Below, one piece after another: positions 1 to 6,046 of a stretch of DNA of 18,167 nucleotides. The stretch's first letter is position 1, and each line of letters starts with the position of its first letter. This DNA comes from UBA1413 sp964395045. Its GTDB lineage: Bacteria; Bacteroidota; Bacteroidia; Bacteroidales; Prolixibacteraceae. The notes under the pieces are model-generated. The model was not told the origin of the DNA. It saw only the letters and a program-made list of their open reading frames with translations, and did no database searches. Where the stretch lies: assembly GCA_964395045.1 (NCBI GenBank), contig CAYNBE010000053.1:1-18167 (forward strand). The letters run 5' to 3'. The position numbers and the translations under genes are program-made.

Positions 1-143
1 TACCCTTCCCGGGAGACCGTCACCACCGTCGGCTCGTTGGCGATCAAGTCCTCGATGTCCAGCTCGCCCGAAGCGTCGATAATCCGCGTGCGGCGCTCGT
101 CGCCGAACTTCTCTTTGACCTCGAGCATTTCCTGTTTGATGAG
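1..143 (-). pseudogene. gyrA: DNA gyrase subunit A fragment fused in frame to the ABC ATPase (chimeric junction)
   Basis: Residues ~171-215 of the frame starting at 647 contain EVKEKFGDERRT, then IEDLIANEPTVVTVSREG. This is the conserved GyrA block that ends the coiled-coil/exit-gate region and leads into the C-terminal beta-pinwheel (family pattern: KEKFGDxRRTxI ... EDLIxxExVVVTxSxxGY). It is not an ABC ATPase sequence, where a switch such as THxMxxxExLCD would be expected. GC counted directly is 38 of 60 in both bases 1-60 and 61-120, against 27 of 60 in 181-240 and 24 of 60 in 241-300. Codons such as CTC, GAG, CGC and GCG also differ from the neighbouring genes. The residues LIKQE at the join fit both families, which suggests a microhomology junction at about 129-143. 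Confidence 0.8.
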
Positions 144-647
144 ATTCGCGTTGATCGGGTCGAACCCAGTAAATGGCTCATCAAAGATCAGCAAAGAGGG
201 ATTGTGTACCACCGTGGTTATGAATTGCACCTTTTGCTGCATCCCTTTTGAAAGTTCCTCTACTTTTTTGTCCCACCAGGAGTCAATTTCAAATTTCCGG
301 AACCAGAACCGGAGGCTTTTCATAGCATCATACCTCCTCATCCCTTTCAATTGCGCCAGATACAATGCCTGATCGCCGATCTTCATTTTTTTATACAGAC
401 CTCTTTCTTCAGGAAGATACCCGATCTTCTCCACATCCGACAGTCTCATTTTTTGTCCGTTCAGGAAAACATGCCCCTGATCGGGAGCGGTGATTTGGTT
501 GATGATCCTGATCAGGGTTGTTTTTCCTGCTCCGTTTGGCCCCAGCAACCCGAAAACAGAACCTTTTTCAACAGAAATACTTACATCGGTCAGGGCATGG
601 ACCGATCCGTAAACCTTGTCGATGTTTTCAGCACTGAAATATTCCAT
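1..647 (-). CDS. ABC transporter ATP-binding protein, 3' part replaced by a GyrA segment, runs off the window
   Basis: This is an ATPase subunit of an ABC exporter of the NatA/drug-export type. It would power a membrane permease that is not in the window. Starting at the ATG at 647, I see Walker A GPNGAGKT (residues 36-43), the signature LSKGMQQK (132-139), Walker B LLIFDEP (152-158) and the D-loop GFDP (161-164). The H-loop and the rest of the nucleotide-binding domain are missing. From about residue 169-173 the same open frame reads as DNA gyrase subunit A instead, so the gene is chimeric here. No stop codon occurs before base 1. It lies 49 bases downstream of the AI-2E-family gene on the same strand and may be cotranscribed. 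No clear Shine-Dalgarno sequence is visible, as is usual in Bacteroidota. The ABC assignment is secure; the completeness of the gene is not. Confidence 0.85.
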   Translation of the reverse strand, partial: MEYFSAENIDKVYGSVHALTDVSISVEKGSVFGLLGPNGAGKTTLIRIINQITAPDQGHVFLNGQKMRLSDVEKIGYLPEERGLYKKMKIGDQALYLAQLKGMRRYDAMKSLRFWFRKFEIDSWWDKKVEELSKGMQQKVQFITTVVHNPSLLIFDEPFTGFDPINANLIKQEMLEVKEKFGDERRTRIIDASGELDIEDLIANEPTVVTVSREG

Positions 648-696
648 AATGAAAAGTTTGGATTATTTGTACGGTTATTAAGATTAAAATTACAGG

Positions 697-1842
697 TTAA
701 TGAATATCTATTTCTTTTTCATTCTGAAATTTTTCGATATCCTGGGTGATTTTCCTGACAAACTTCAGGTTATCGAAAAACTCTTTTGCAATCACCCTGA
801 GGATGGTATAAACCGGGATTGCAAGAACCATTCCGGTGATGCCTGCAATGCTGCCAGCTGCAAGGATCACCAGAAAAATCTCGAGCGGGTGTGCTTTGAC
901 ACTGCTTGAATAAATGAGGGGTTGAAAGAGGACATCATCCATTACCTTTACAATCAGGAAGACCAGGGCCATCCATCCCAGGATCGGTAAGGTGTGCGAC
1001 ATAAAATTCATATCAACGTTCAGCGCAAGTCCGACCAGAAGTCCGACTGAAACACCAATCCAGGGTCCGACATAAGGAATGATGTTGAAAAGGGCAGAGA
1101 AAAGGCCGATGATAACCGCATGGTTGAACTCGATCCCGATGATAAAAAGCCCCAGTGTATATAAAACACCCACCATCAGGATTTCAAGGGCAATCCCGAC
1201 AAAGTAGCGCTGCAGGAGCCTTGAAATGGTACTCAGTATCTTTCCGACTTTTGCTTCCATATCGGTTGGTACCATGAGGAGTATCCATTCCCTGAACATC
1301 TTCTCTTCCCTCAGAAAAAAAAAGGTGATAAAAGAAACCGAAAAGAAACCGATAAAAAGTTCTCCTACTGTGTTCGCAATGAAGTTGACAATGTTACTGA
1401 GGCTTGAGAAACTGTATCTTTCGTTAAGTTGCTCACTGATCAGATCGATGAAGGTATTGTCGGTGATCACAATGGGTTTGCGGCTGAAGAAGCTGAAAAA
1501 CCTGGAAAGGGGATCTTTCAGGGAGTCCATGATTTTACTGAAGTCGATGGACGAGAAAATTTCGAACTCTTTTACCAGGAGGGGAACCAGAAACCGGAAA
1601 AAGCTGAAGAACAGGATCCAGAGCGCTATCAGGGTAACAAATGCCGAGATCGACCTGGGAATCCCCCGGTTTCGGAAATGAATCCGGTCGAGTGTCCTCA
1701 TCAGCGGGCGTCCTGTAAATGAAAGTACTACAGAAAGCAGGATATAGACTACAATATTGCTGAAATACCAACCCAGGAACAAAAGCACCAAACCGCCGGT
1801 TATCAGTAGGATGGTTCGCGTTCTGTTTTTAATGCTGATCAT
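697..1842 (-). CDS. AI-2E family (UPF0118/PerM-like) inner-membrane transporter
   Basis: This polytopic membrane protein of 381 residues belongs to the AI-2E/PerM family (PF01594), whose members have been linked to autoinducer-2 export or Na+/H+ exchange; the substrate here is unknown. Paired N-terminal hydrophobic segments (about residues 12-50) are followed by a third (~66-90), a soluble stretch and then several more helices. Two family signatures are present: the FNIIPYVGPWIG block in the middle and a glycine-rich block ending GMVLAIPVYTILR near the C-terminus. The length is typical for the family. A TAnnTTTG promoter element lies just upstream. The start at 1842 gives the expected charged N-terminus (MISIKNRTR) directly before the first membrane segment. 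The ABC ATPase gene follows 49 bases downstream. The family call is firm; the transported molecule is not inferable. Confidence 0.9.
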   Translation of the reverse strand: MISIKNRTRTILLITGGLVLLFLGWYFSNIVVYILLSVVLSFTGRPLMRTLDRIHFRNRGIPRSISAFVTLIALWILFFSFFRFLVPLLVKEFEIFSSIDFSKIMDSLKDPLSRFFSFFSRKPIVITDNTFIDLISEQLNERYSFSSLSNIVNFIANTVGELFIGFFSVSFITFFFLREEKMFREWILLMVPTDMEAKVGKILSTISRLLQRYFVGIALEILMVGVLYTLGLFIIGIEFNHAVIIGLFSALFNIIPYVGPWIGVSVGLLVGLALNVDMNFMSHTLPILGWMALVFLIVKVMDDVLFQPLIYSSSVKAHPLEIFLVILAAGSIAGITGMVLAIPVYTILRVIAKEFFDNLKFVRKITQDIEKFQNEKEIDIH

Positions 1843-1858
1843 TTCTGCCGATTTGAAG

Positions 1859-1866
1859 CAAATATA
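1859..1866 (-). promoter_or_regulatory. Bacteroidota -7 promoter element (TATATTTG) for the AI-2E-family gene
   Basis: Read on the minus strand, TATATTTG matches the TAnnTTTG -7 consensus of the Bacteroidota primary sigma factor. It ends 16 bases before the ATG at 1842, implying a very short leader. I see no good -33 TTTG at the usual spacing, so this is a single-element match. Confidence 0.5.
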
Positions 1867-2132
1867 AGATTTTGAATTGAAAACGGATGGAGCAGCGATG
1901 CTTTTCGTGAAACAAAAGGAAGACCGTCCTGAAAGCGTTCGCGGTGATTAATTACACTGCAACGCAACAACTGCTCAAACAAATTGTATTTTTACGAGTA
2001 TGAACTGAGCATGTATAGTCATACACCAAATGAAATGATGATATGTTGCATGCAAATTCCCTGCCTGCCTCTGCCGGTAGGCAGGCATCTGTTTCGACAA
2101 AATGCGTTAAATGAACCAAATATTATAAACAG
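1867..2132. other. Divergent intergenic region
   Basis: This gap separates the minus-strand AI-2E-family gene from the plus-strand flippase gene. It contains a GC-rich inverted repeat at 2062-2087. A weak plus-strand -7-like sequence TATTTTTA (1987-1994) departs from TAnnTTTG at the last base and has no convincing -33 partner. No open frame here looks like a gene, and stop codons close to 2133 prevent upstream extension of the flippase. Confidence 0.5.
2062..2087. repeat. GC-rich inverted repeat (9-base arms, 8-base loop)
   Basis: The arms TGCCTGCCT (2062-2070) and AGGCAGGCA (2079-2087) are perfect reverse complements around the loop CTGCCGGT. No T-run follows, so it is not a standard terminator. 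Palindromes built on TGCCTGCC/GGCAGGCA recur between genes in Bacteroidota genomes, so a dispersed repeat is the likeliest reading. It could also form a hairpin in the 5' leader of the flippase mRNA. Confidence 0.7.
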
Positions 2133-3464
2133 TTGAAAAAATACCTGACATCGGTTTCCGCCTTTCAGTTGTATCATCTGATACGATATTCGGCGTTTAT
2201 CGTGACAGGAATTGTATTTACAAAAACCACTCTTACCTCCTCTGAGATTGGTCAATGGGAAACCTTCCTGTTCATCGCGGGAGCGGTTACCTTTTTCTGG
2301 CTGAACAGCGTGTTAAAAGCCCTGTTGATGACCGGACCAGGCGATGCAGATGCGAAATCGGACAATCAGGCTGTTTTCACCGCCTTTGTGATCATTTCGG
2401 TTCTGAGCATACTGACTGCCGGATTTCTGCTGATGGTGTCCCCGCTTGTTTCAAAAGTGCTGCTGAATGGAAACGGGATTCCATTTATGGGACTACTGAT
2501 CATATATCTTGTGTTTGGCATTCCGGCTAATATGGTCGAATTCCTTTATCTGCTCAGAAAAGAAAATGCAAAAATCATCAGCTACGGCATTGTTTCATTT
2601 GTTTTTCAACTGATCTGTGTGCTGCTTCCCGCGGTGATGGGGGCTGGAATCCGAATGGCCCTCGCAGGGTTGCTGATTTCGATGGTGGCCAGGTGGTGCT
2701 GGCTACTGTTCATTCTGCTAAAGTACCACCGGGGAAGGTTTTCAATGTCAGTGGTCCGCAAACTCATGGTTCTGGCTTGGCCACTGATGGTGTCTGCTCT
2801 CCTGAGCGGTTCAGCCCAGTATGTCGACGGATTCATCATCACATCCCGGTTCAGCCGGGAGGTATTTGCCATCTTCCAGTATGGTGCCCGTGAACTACCT
2901 CTTGCCGTACTCCTGGCAAATGCTCTTGGAAACTCGCTGTTGCCGGAATTTAAAAACAGGAGCAACCTGAATGCCACCCTTCTGACGCTGAAGGAAAATT
3001 CACGTAAATTGATGCATTATCTGTTTCCCCTGACCATGATTTTGCTTTTACTTTCGCATCCCCTTTTTCCGGTACTGTTTAATCCGGCATTTGCTGCTAG
3101 TGCAACCATTTTTAATATCTACCTGCTGCTGGTAATCAGCCGACTTGTTTTTCCTCAGCTCATTCTCACCGGCCTGGCTTATACCAGGGAAATTATGGTG
3201 GCCTCATTTCTTGAACTTGTGATCAATGTGGCTTTTTCTCTTATGTTGGTTTTATGGTGGGGCATAGCGGGTGTGGCGGCAGGAACAGTGATCGCCTTTC
3301 TTTTTGAAAAAATCTTCCTTGCAGCCTTGGTCAGGCGAAAACTTGGAATCAGGGCATCCGGGTACATTCCGCTGAAGCTTCTGGGAGCCTACTCATTATT
3401 GACGGGAATGGTTTTTATCTTTGCCGAATTAATTCTTTCAAAACATGGATTACTTGTTGGATGA
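2133..3464 (+). CDS. Oligosaccharide/polysaccharide flippase, MOP superfamily (Wzx-like)
   Basis: This integral membrane protein of 443 residues has about 12 or more hydrophobic helices spread over its whole length. Its pattern fits the polysaccharide-biosynthesis/Wzx branch of the MOP superfamily, which flips lipid-linked sugars across the inner membrane. The N-terminal block (FQLYHLIRYSAFIVTGIVFT) resembles the first helix of such flippases. The start is TTG at 2133: an in-frame TGA at 2112-2114 blocks any earlier start, and the next in-frame ATG would remove several helices. The 3' end overlaps the DNA alkylation repair gene by 20 bases. No Wzy or Wzz gene or glycosyltransferase is adjacent on this strand, so the cargo is unknown. 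The glycosyltransferases at 9849-12259 could serve the same pathway, but that is only inference. Confidence 0.8.
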   Translation: MKKYLTSVSAFQLYHLIRYSAFIVTGIVFTKTTLTSSEIGQWETFLFIAGAVTFFWLNSVLKALLMTGPGDADAKSDNQAVFTAFVIISVLSILTAGFLLMVSPLVSKVLLNGNGIPFMGLLIIYLVFGIPANMVEFLYLLRKENAKIISYGIVSFVFQLICVLLPAVMGAGIRMALAGLLISMVARWCWLLFILLKYHRGRFSMSVVRKLMVLAWPLMVSALLSGSAQYVDGFIITSRFSREVFAIFQYGARELPLAVLLANALGNSLLPEFKNRSNLNATLLTLKENSRKLMHYLFPLTMILLLLSHPLFPVLFNPAFAASATIFNIYLLLVISRLVFPQLILTGLAYTREIMVASFLELVINVAFSLMLVLWWGIAGVAAGTVIAFLFEKIFLAALVRRKLGIRASGYIPLKLLGAYSLLTGMVFIFAELILSKHGLLVG

Positions 3465-4116
3465 TCAGGAGGTTACCTCTCAGTTCAGGACATTGCTCAG
3501 AGAGATTTACCTGTACAGAAACGGGGAAGTAGCAGAACAGATGGCAAGAATGGGTATCCGGTACAAAACAAACCTGGGAGTTCCGGTTGCTTCACTGAAA
3601 GAGATTGCAAAAGGCTACACCGTATCACACCTGCTGGCGTTAAAACTATGGAACAGGGAGTGGAGGGAGACCAGGATCCTCGCAACCATGTTGGAAGAAC
3701 CGGGAAAAGTAACCGAACAACAGATGGATTTCTGGACAAAAAGCATCGAAAACTGTGAACTGGCTGAACAATTGTCGGCGAATCTTTGGTGGAGAACCCC
3801 TCTGGCTTTTGTGAAAGCGCTTGAATGGTGCAGGGGAAAAAAGCATTGGACCAGGTATACAGGAGTGCATCTGGCCGGAAAACTGGCCAGGGTGACCTCA
3901 ACATCGCCCGATGAAATGTTCGAACCTTTTTTTGAGGAGTTTCTTACACTTTCGAAAGACCCTGCCCTGAGTCAGGTTTTATACCGCACCCTCATGATTT
4001 TTGCTGAACGCTCCTACCATCTTAGAAAAATGGTATCTGAATGGAAAGAAAACCTTCCTACCGATAACCCCTTGTCAAATCTTAAATTTGCTTTGGAAAC
4101 AGATTCGGACCAATGA
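3445..4116 (+). CDS. DNA alkylation repair protein, AlkD-like HEAT-repeat family
   Basis: This 223-residue protein fits the DNA_alkylation family (PF08713), HEAT-like-repeat glycosylases that excise positively charged alkylated bases such as 3-methyladenine or 7-methylguanine. Recognisable features are the N-terminal segment NLGVPVASLKEIAKGY, which matches the family's FGVPxxxLRxIAK pattern, the following LALKLWNREWRETRILATML helix pair and a Trp-rich middle (residues ~95-140). I have not verified the catalytic Asp/Trp positions, so activity is inferred from family membership only. The ATG at 3445 lies inside the end of the flippase gene (20-base overlap), so translation of the two is probably coupled despite their unrelated roles. 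A small hairpin at 4187-4205 lies 3' of the stop codon. Confidence 0.75.
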   Translation: MDYLLDDQEVTSQFRTLLREIYLYRNGEVAEQMARMGIRYKTNLGVPVASLKEIAKGYTVSHLLALKLWNREWRETRILATMLEEPGKVTEQQMDFWTKSIENCELAEQLSANLWWRTPLAFVKALEWCRGKKHWTRYTGVHLAGKLARVTSTSPDEMFEPFFEEFLTLSKDPALSQVLYRTLMIFAERSYHLRKMVSEWKENLPTDNPLSNLKFALETDSDQ

Positions 4117-4186
4117 TCAGGACACCAGGAGAAGGATCATTCAATTTCTCCATGCACGATCGGATACAGCTTCAACTGGGTACCGG

Positions 4187-4205
4187 TCAGATAAATATTA
4201 TCTGA
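4187..4205. repeat. Small perfect hairpin between the alkylation-repair and acetyltransferase genes
   Basis: The arms TCAGATAA (4187-4194) and TTATCTGA (4198-4205) flank a three-base loop ATA. The stem is AT-rich and no T-run follows, so it is a weak terminator candidate at best; it may be an mRNA 3'-end structure or an operator. The rest of 4117-4300 shows no gene and no clear promoter. Confidence 0.45.
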
Positions 4206-4300
4206 AGTGATTCAGACAGGTATATGGGTTCATAAAAAATGGAGGTCCCCTGCTGACAAATGCAATAATAATAGTATATTGCGCTTGTGATGTTTTTGAA

Positions 4301-5485
4301 ATGCAGATAATCGAAGTAACTGACCGAAAAACGGTAAAAGAGTTTCACAAAGTTCCTCACCTGATTTACAGAGGCGATCCTAACTGGGCATGTCCATTGG
4401 AACCGATGGTGGAGAGTGTTTTTAACAGGACAAAGAACCCGTCGTTCAAAAACGGGGATGCCACCCGCTGGGTTTTAAAGGAAGAGAATGGACGTTTGAT
4501 CGGGCGAATTGCCGCTTTCTACAACCTTGACAAAACGGCGGTTTATGACCAACCCACCGGGGGATGCGGATTTTTTGAATGTATCAACGACTCCAAAGCA
4601 GCAGCCATCATGTTCGATACTGCCCGCGACTGGCTTGCTGCCAGGGGAATGGAAGCTATGGACGGCCCCGTGAATTTCGGTGAAAATTACATCAACTGGG
4701 GACTGCTTGTCGAGGGATTCATGCCACAGGGATTCGGCATGCCATACAATCCTCCTTACTATCTGAAACTTTTCGAGGAATATGGTTTCAGGATTTTTTT
4801 CAAACAATTCAGTTACCATCTTGATACCACTCTGCCCGAATTGCCCGAACGATTCTGGAAAGTTGCCGAATGGGTCTCCCAGAAACCGCAATTCAGGTTC
4901 TGTCATTTCTCCTGGAAGGAAAAAGACAAATTTATCGATGACTTTGCCAGGGTTTATGATGACGCCTGGCGGTTTCATGAACATTTCCGACCCATCGATA
5001 AGGATGAACTCCGCGATTTTCTTGTTTCCTCGAAGTTGATGCTTGAAGAAAAATTTATCTGGTTTGCATATCACCAGGATGAACCGATTGCCATCTTTGT
5101 GATGATTCCTGATATGAACCAAATCCTGGCAAAGCTGAATGGGAAACTGAACTTCTGGAACCTCATCCGGATCATCTGGTACAAGAAAAGAAAGACAATC
5201 ACCCGTACCAGGGGAATTATTATCGGCATATCACCAAGATTCCAGCGTTCAGGTATCGAAGCGGCAATTTTCTACAACCTGAGACCGGTGATGTACACCA
5301 TGCCCTGGCTGAAGGAAATGGAATTGTCATGGGCAGGTGATTTCAACCCTAAAATCGTTGCCCTTTACGAATCGGTTGGTGGGAAACATATGAAAACCCA
5401 CTATACAATGCGTTATCTGTTCGACCGTACCCGGCCATTTTCACGTGCTGCCGTCATCTCCGGTAAAGATCAGGTTAAAAATTAG
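4301..5485 (+). CDS. GNAT-like N-acetyltransferase family protein
   Basis: This soluble 394-residue protein resembles the large GNAT-fold proteins often annotated as hypothetical or YghO-like in Bacteroidota. The C-terminal part holds the best motif, GIIIGISPRFQRSGIEAAI (about residues 305-323), which corresponds to the acetyl-CoA pyrophosphate-binding strand and loop (Q/RxxGxG/A) of GNAT enzymes. It is followed by ELSWAGDFNPKIVALYESVG, a strand and helix typical of the fold's end. The N-terminal region includes FHKVPHLIYRGDPNWACPL, which is strongly patterned in this subfamily. The acyl acceptor is unknown. The gene stands alone, 184 bases after the alkylation-repair gene and 83 bases before rpmE2, which has its own promoter. 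Confidence 0.6.
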   Translation: MQIIEVTDRKTVKEFHKVPHLIYRGDPNWACPLEPMVESVFNRTKNPSFKNGDATRWVLKEENGRLIGRIAAFYNLDKTAVYDQPTGGCGFFECINDSKAAAIMFDTARDWLAARGMEAMDGPVNFGENYINWGLLVEGFMPQGFGMPYNPPYYLKLFEEYGFRIFFKQFSYHLDTTLPELPERFWKVAEWVSQKPQFRFCHFSWKEKDKFIDDFARVYDDAWRFHEHFRPIDKDELRDFLVSSKLMLEEKFIWFAYHQDEPIAIFVMIPDMNQILAKLNGKLNFWNLIRIIWYKKRKTITRTRGIIIGISPRFQRSGIEAAIFYNLRPVMYTMPWLKEMELSWAGDFNPKIVALYESVGGKHMKTHYTMRYLFDRTRPFSRAAVISGKDQVKN

Positions 5486-5502
5486 ATAATGATTCTATTC
5501 TT

Positions 5503-5533
5503 TTTGGTATTTAAGAAATAATCAATAATTTTG
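5503..5533 (+). promoter_or_regulatory. Bacteroidota promoter of rpmE2 (-33 TTTG, -7 TAATTTTG)
   Basis: TTTG (5503-5506) and TAATTTTG (5526-5533) are separated by 19 bases, which fits the Bacteroidota primary-sigma consensus TTTG-N19-TAnnTTTG. Transcription would begin near 5540, giving a leader of about 30 bases before the ATG at 5569. This is the best promoter match in the window. Confidence 0.68.
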
Positions 5534-5568
5534 CACCCCGTTAAAGAAAAGAAGAAATACTGCAGATT

Positions 5569-5832
5569 ATGAAAAAGGGAATCCATCCGGCAAGTTATCG
5601 ATTGGTAGCTTTCAGAGATATGTCAAACGGGCATACTTTTATCACCCGTTCCACTGTGAATACAAAAGAAAATGTGGAAATCGACGGAGTTCAGTATCCT
5701 TTGGTGAAACTGGAAATCTCCAATACATCGCATCCGTTTTATACAGGGAAAGTGAAACTGGTTGATACGGCCGGTCGTGTTGACAAGTTTATGAACCGGT
5801 ATAAAACACACATGGAAAAAAGAAATAGATAA
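5569..5832 (+). CDS. rpmE2: 50S ribosomal protein L31, type B (bL31B)
   Basis: This 87-residue ribosomal protein begins MKKGIHPASYRLVAFRDMSN, the hallmark of type B L31. It lacks the CxxC zinc-binding cysteines of type A L31, in line with the C-minus paralogue. bL31 sits on the central protuberance of the large subunit and contributes to the B1b bridge between subunits. The block HPFYTGKVKLVDTAGRVDKF near the C-terminus is also typical of the family. The gene is monocistronic, with a good promoter at 5503-5533 and an intrinsic terminator 22 bases after the stop. In many bacteria the C-minus form is induced by zinc limitation through Zur; I see no clear Zur box here, and in Bacteroidota the type B form is often the only L31. 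Confidence 0.95.
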   Translation: MKKGIHPASYRLVAFRDMSNGHTFITRSTVNTKENVEIDGVQYPLVKLEISNTSHPFYTGKVKLVDTAGRVDKFMNRYKTHMEKRNR

Positions 5833-5854
5833 ATCATGCCAATACTGATGATAG

Positions 5855-5882
5855 AAAGCTCCTGTAAGGGGCTTTTTTTTTT
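5855..5882 (+). terminator. Intrinsic terminator of rpmE2
   Basis: AAAGCTCC (5855-5862) pairs with GGGGCTTT (5868-5875), with one T-G wobble, around the loop TGTAA. A run of T residues continues to 5882. This is a standard rho-independent terminator. Confidence 0.85.
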
Positions 5883-5998
5883 ACCATCCGTTCAGGATAC
5901 TCAGCTATCTGTGTATCATCATTACACCTTGTTTATTTAGCACCGCCGAAAACAGCCGGGACTTCCTGGCACAGCATTTGACTGAAAAATAGAACCGG

Positions 5999-6029
5999 TT
6001 GTCAGGTCTCCGATCTTGACAATTTGTCA
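5999..6029 (+). promoter_or_regulatory. Cluster of three TTGWCA hexamers upstream of lon
   Basis: TTGTCA (5999-6004), TTGACA (6016-6021) and TTGTCA (6024-6029) lie within 50 bases of the lon ATG. The last two form the inverted repeat TGACA-ATT-TGTCA, and the first pairs with the second. This could be an operator for a stress regulator or a leader hairpin. No known heat-shock site (CIRCE, HAIR) is visible and no good TAnnTTTG promoter was found for lon, so the function is inferred from position only. Confidence 0.3.
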
Positions 6030-6046
6030 GCTGAAAACAAAAAAAC

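Noticed and set aside
2112..2132. ATG at 2111 as the flippase start
   Set aside because: That ATG is in another frame and ends at TAA after five codons; an in-frame TGA at 2112-2114 also stops extension of the flippase frame.
5967..5981. Sigma-54-like promoter TGGCAC-N5-TTGA upstream of lon
   Set aside because: The -24 half and the spacing fit, but the essential -12 GC is GA, and no enhancer site is visible. One mismatch in the key dinucleotide makes a chance match likely.
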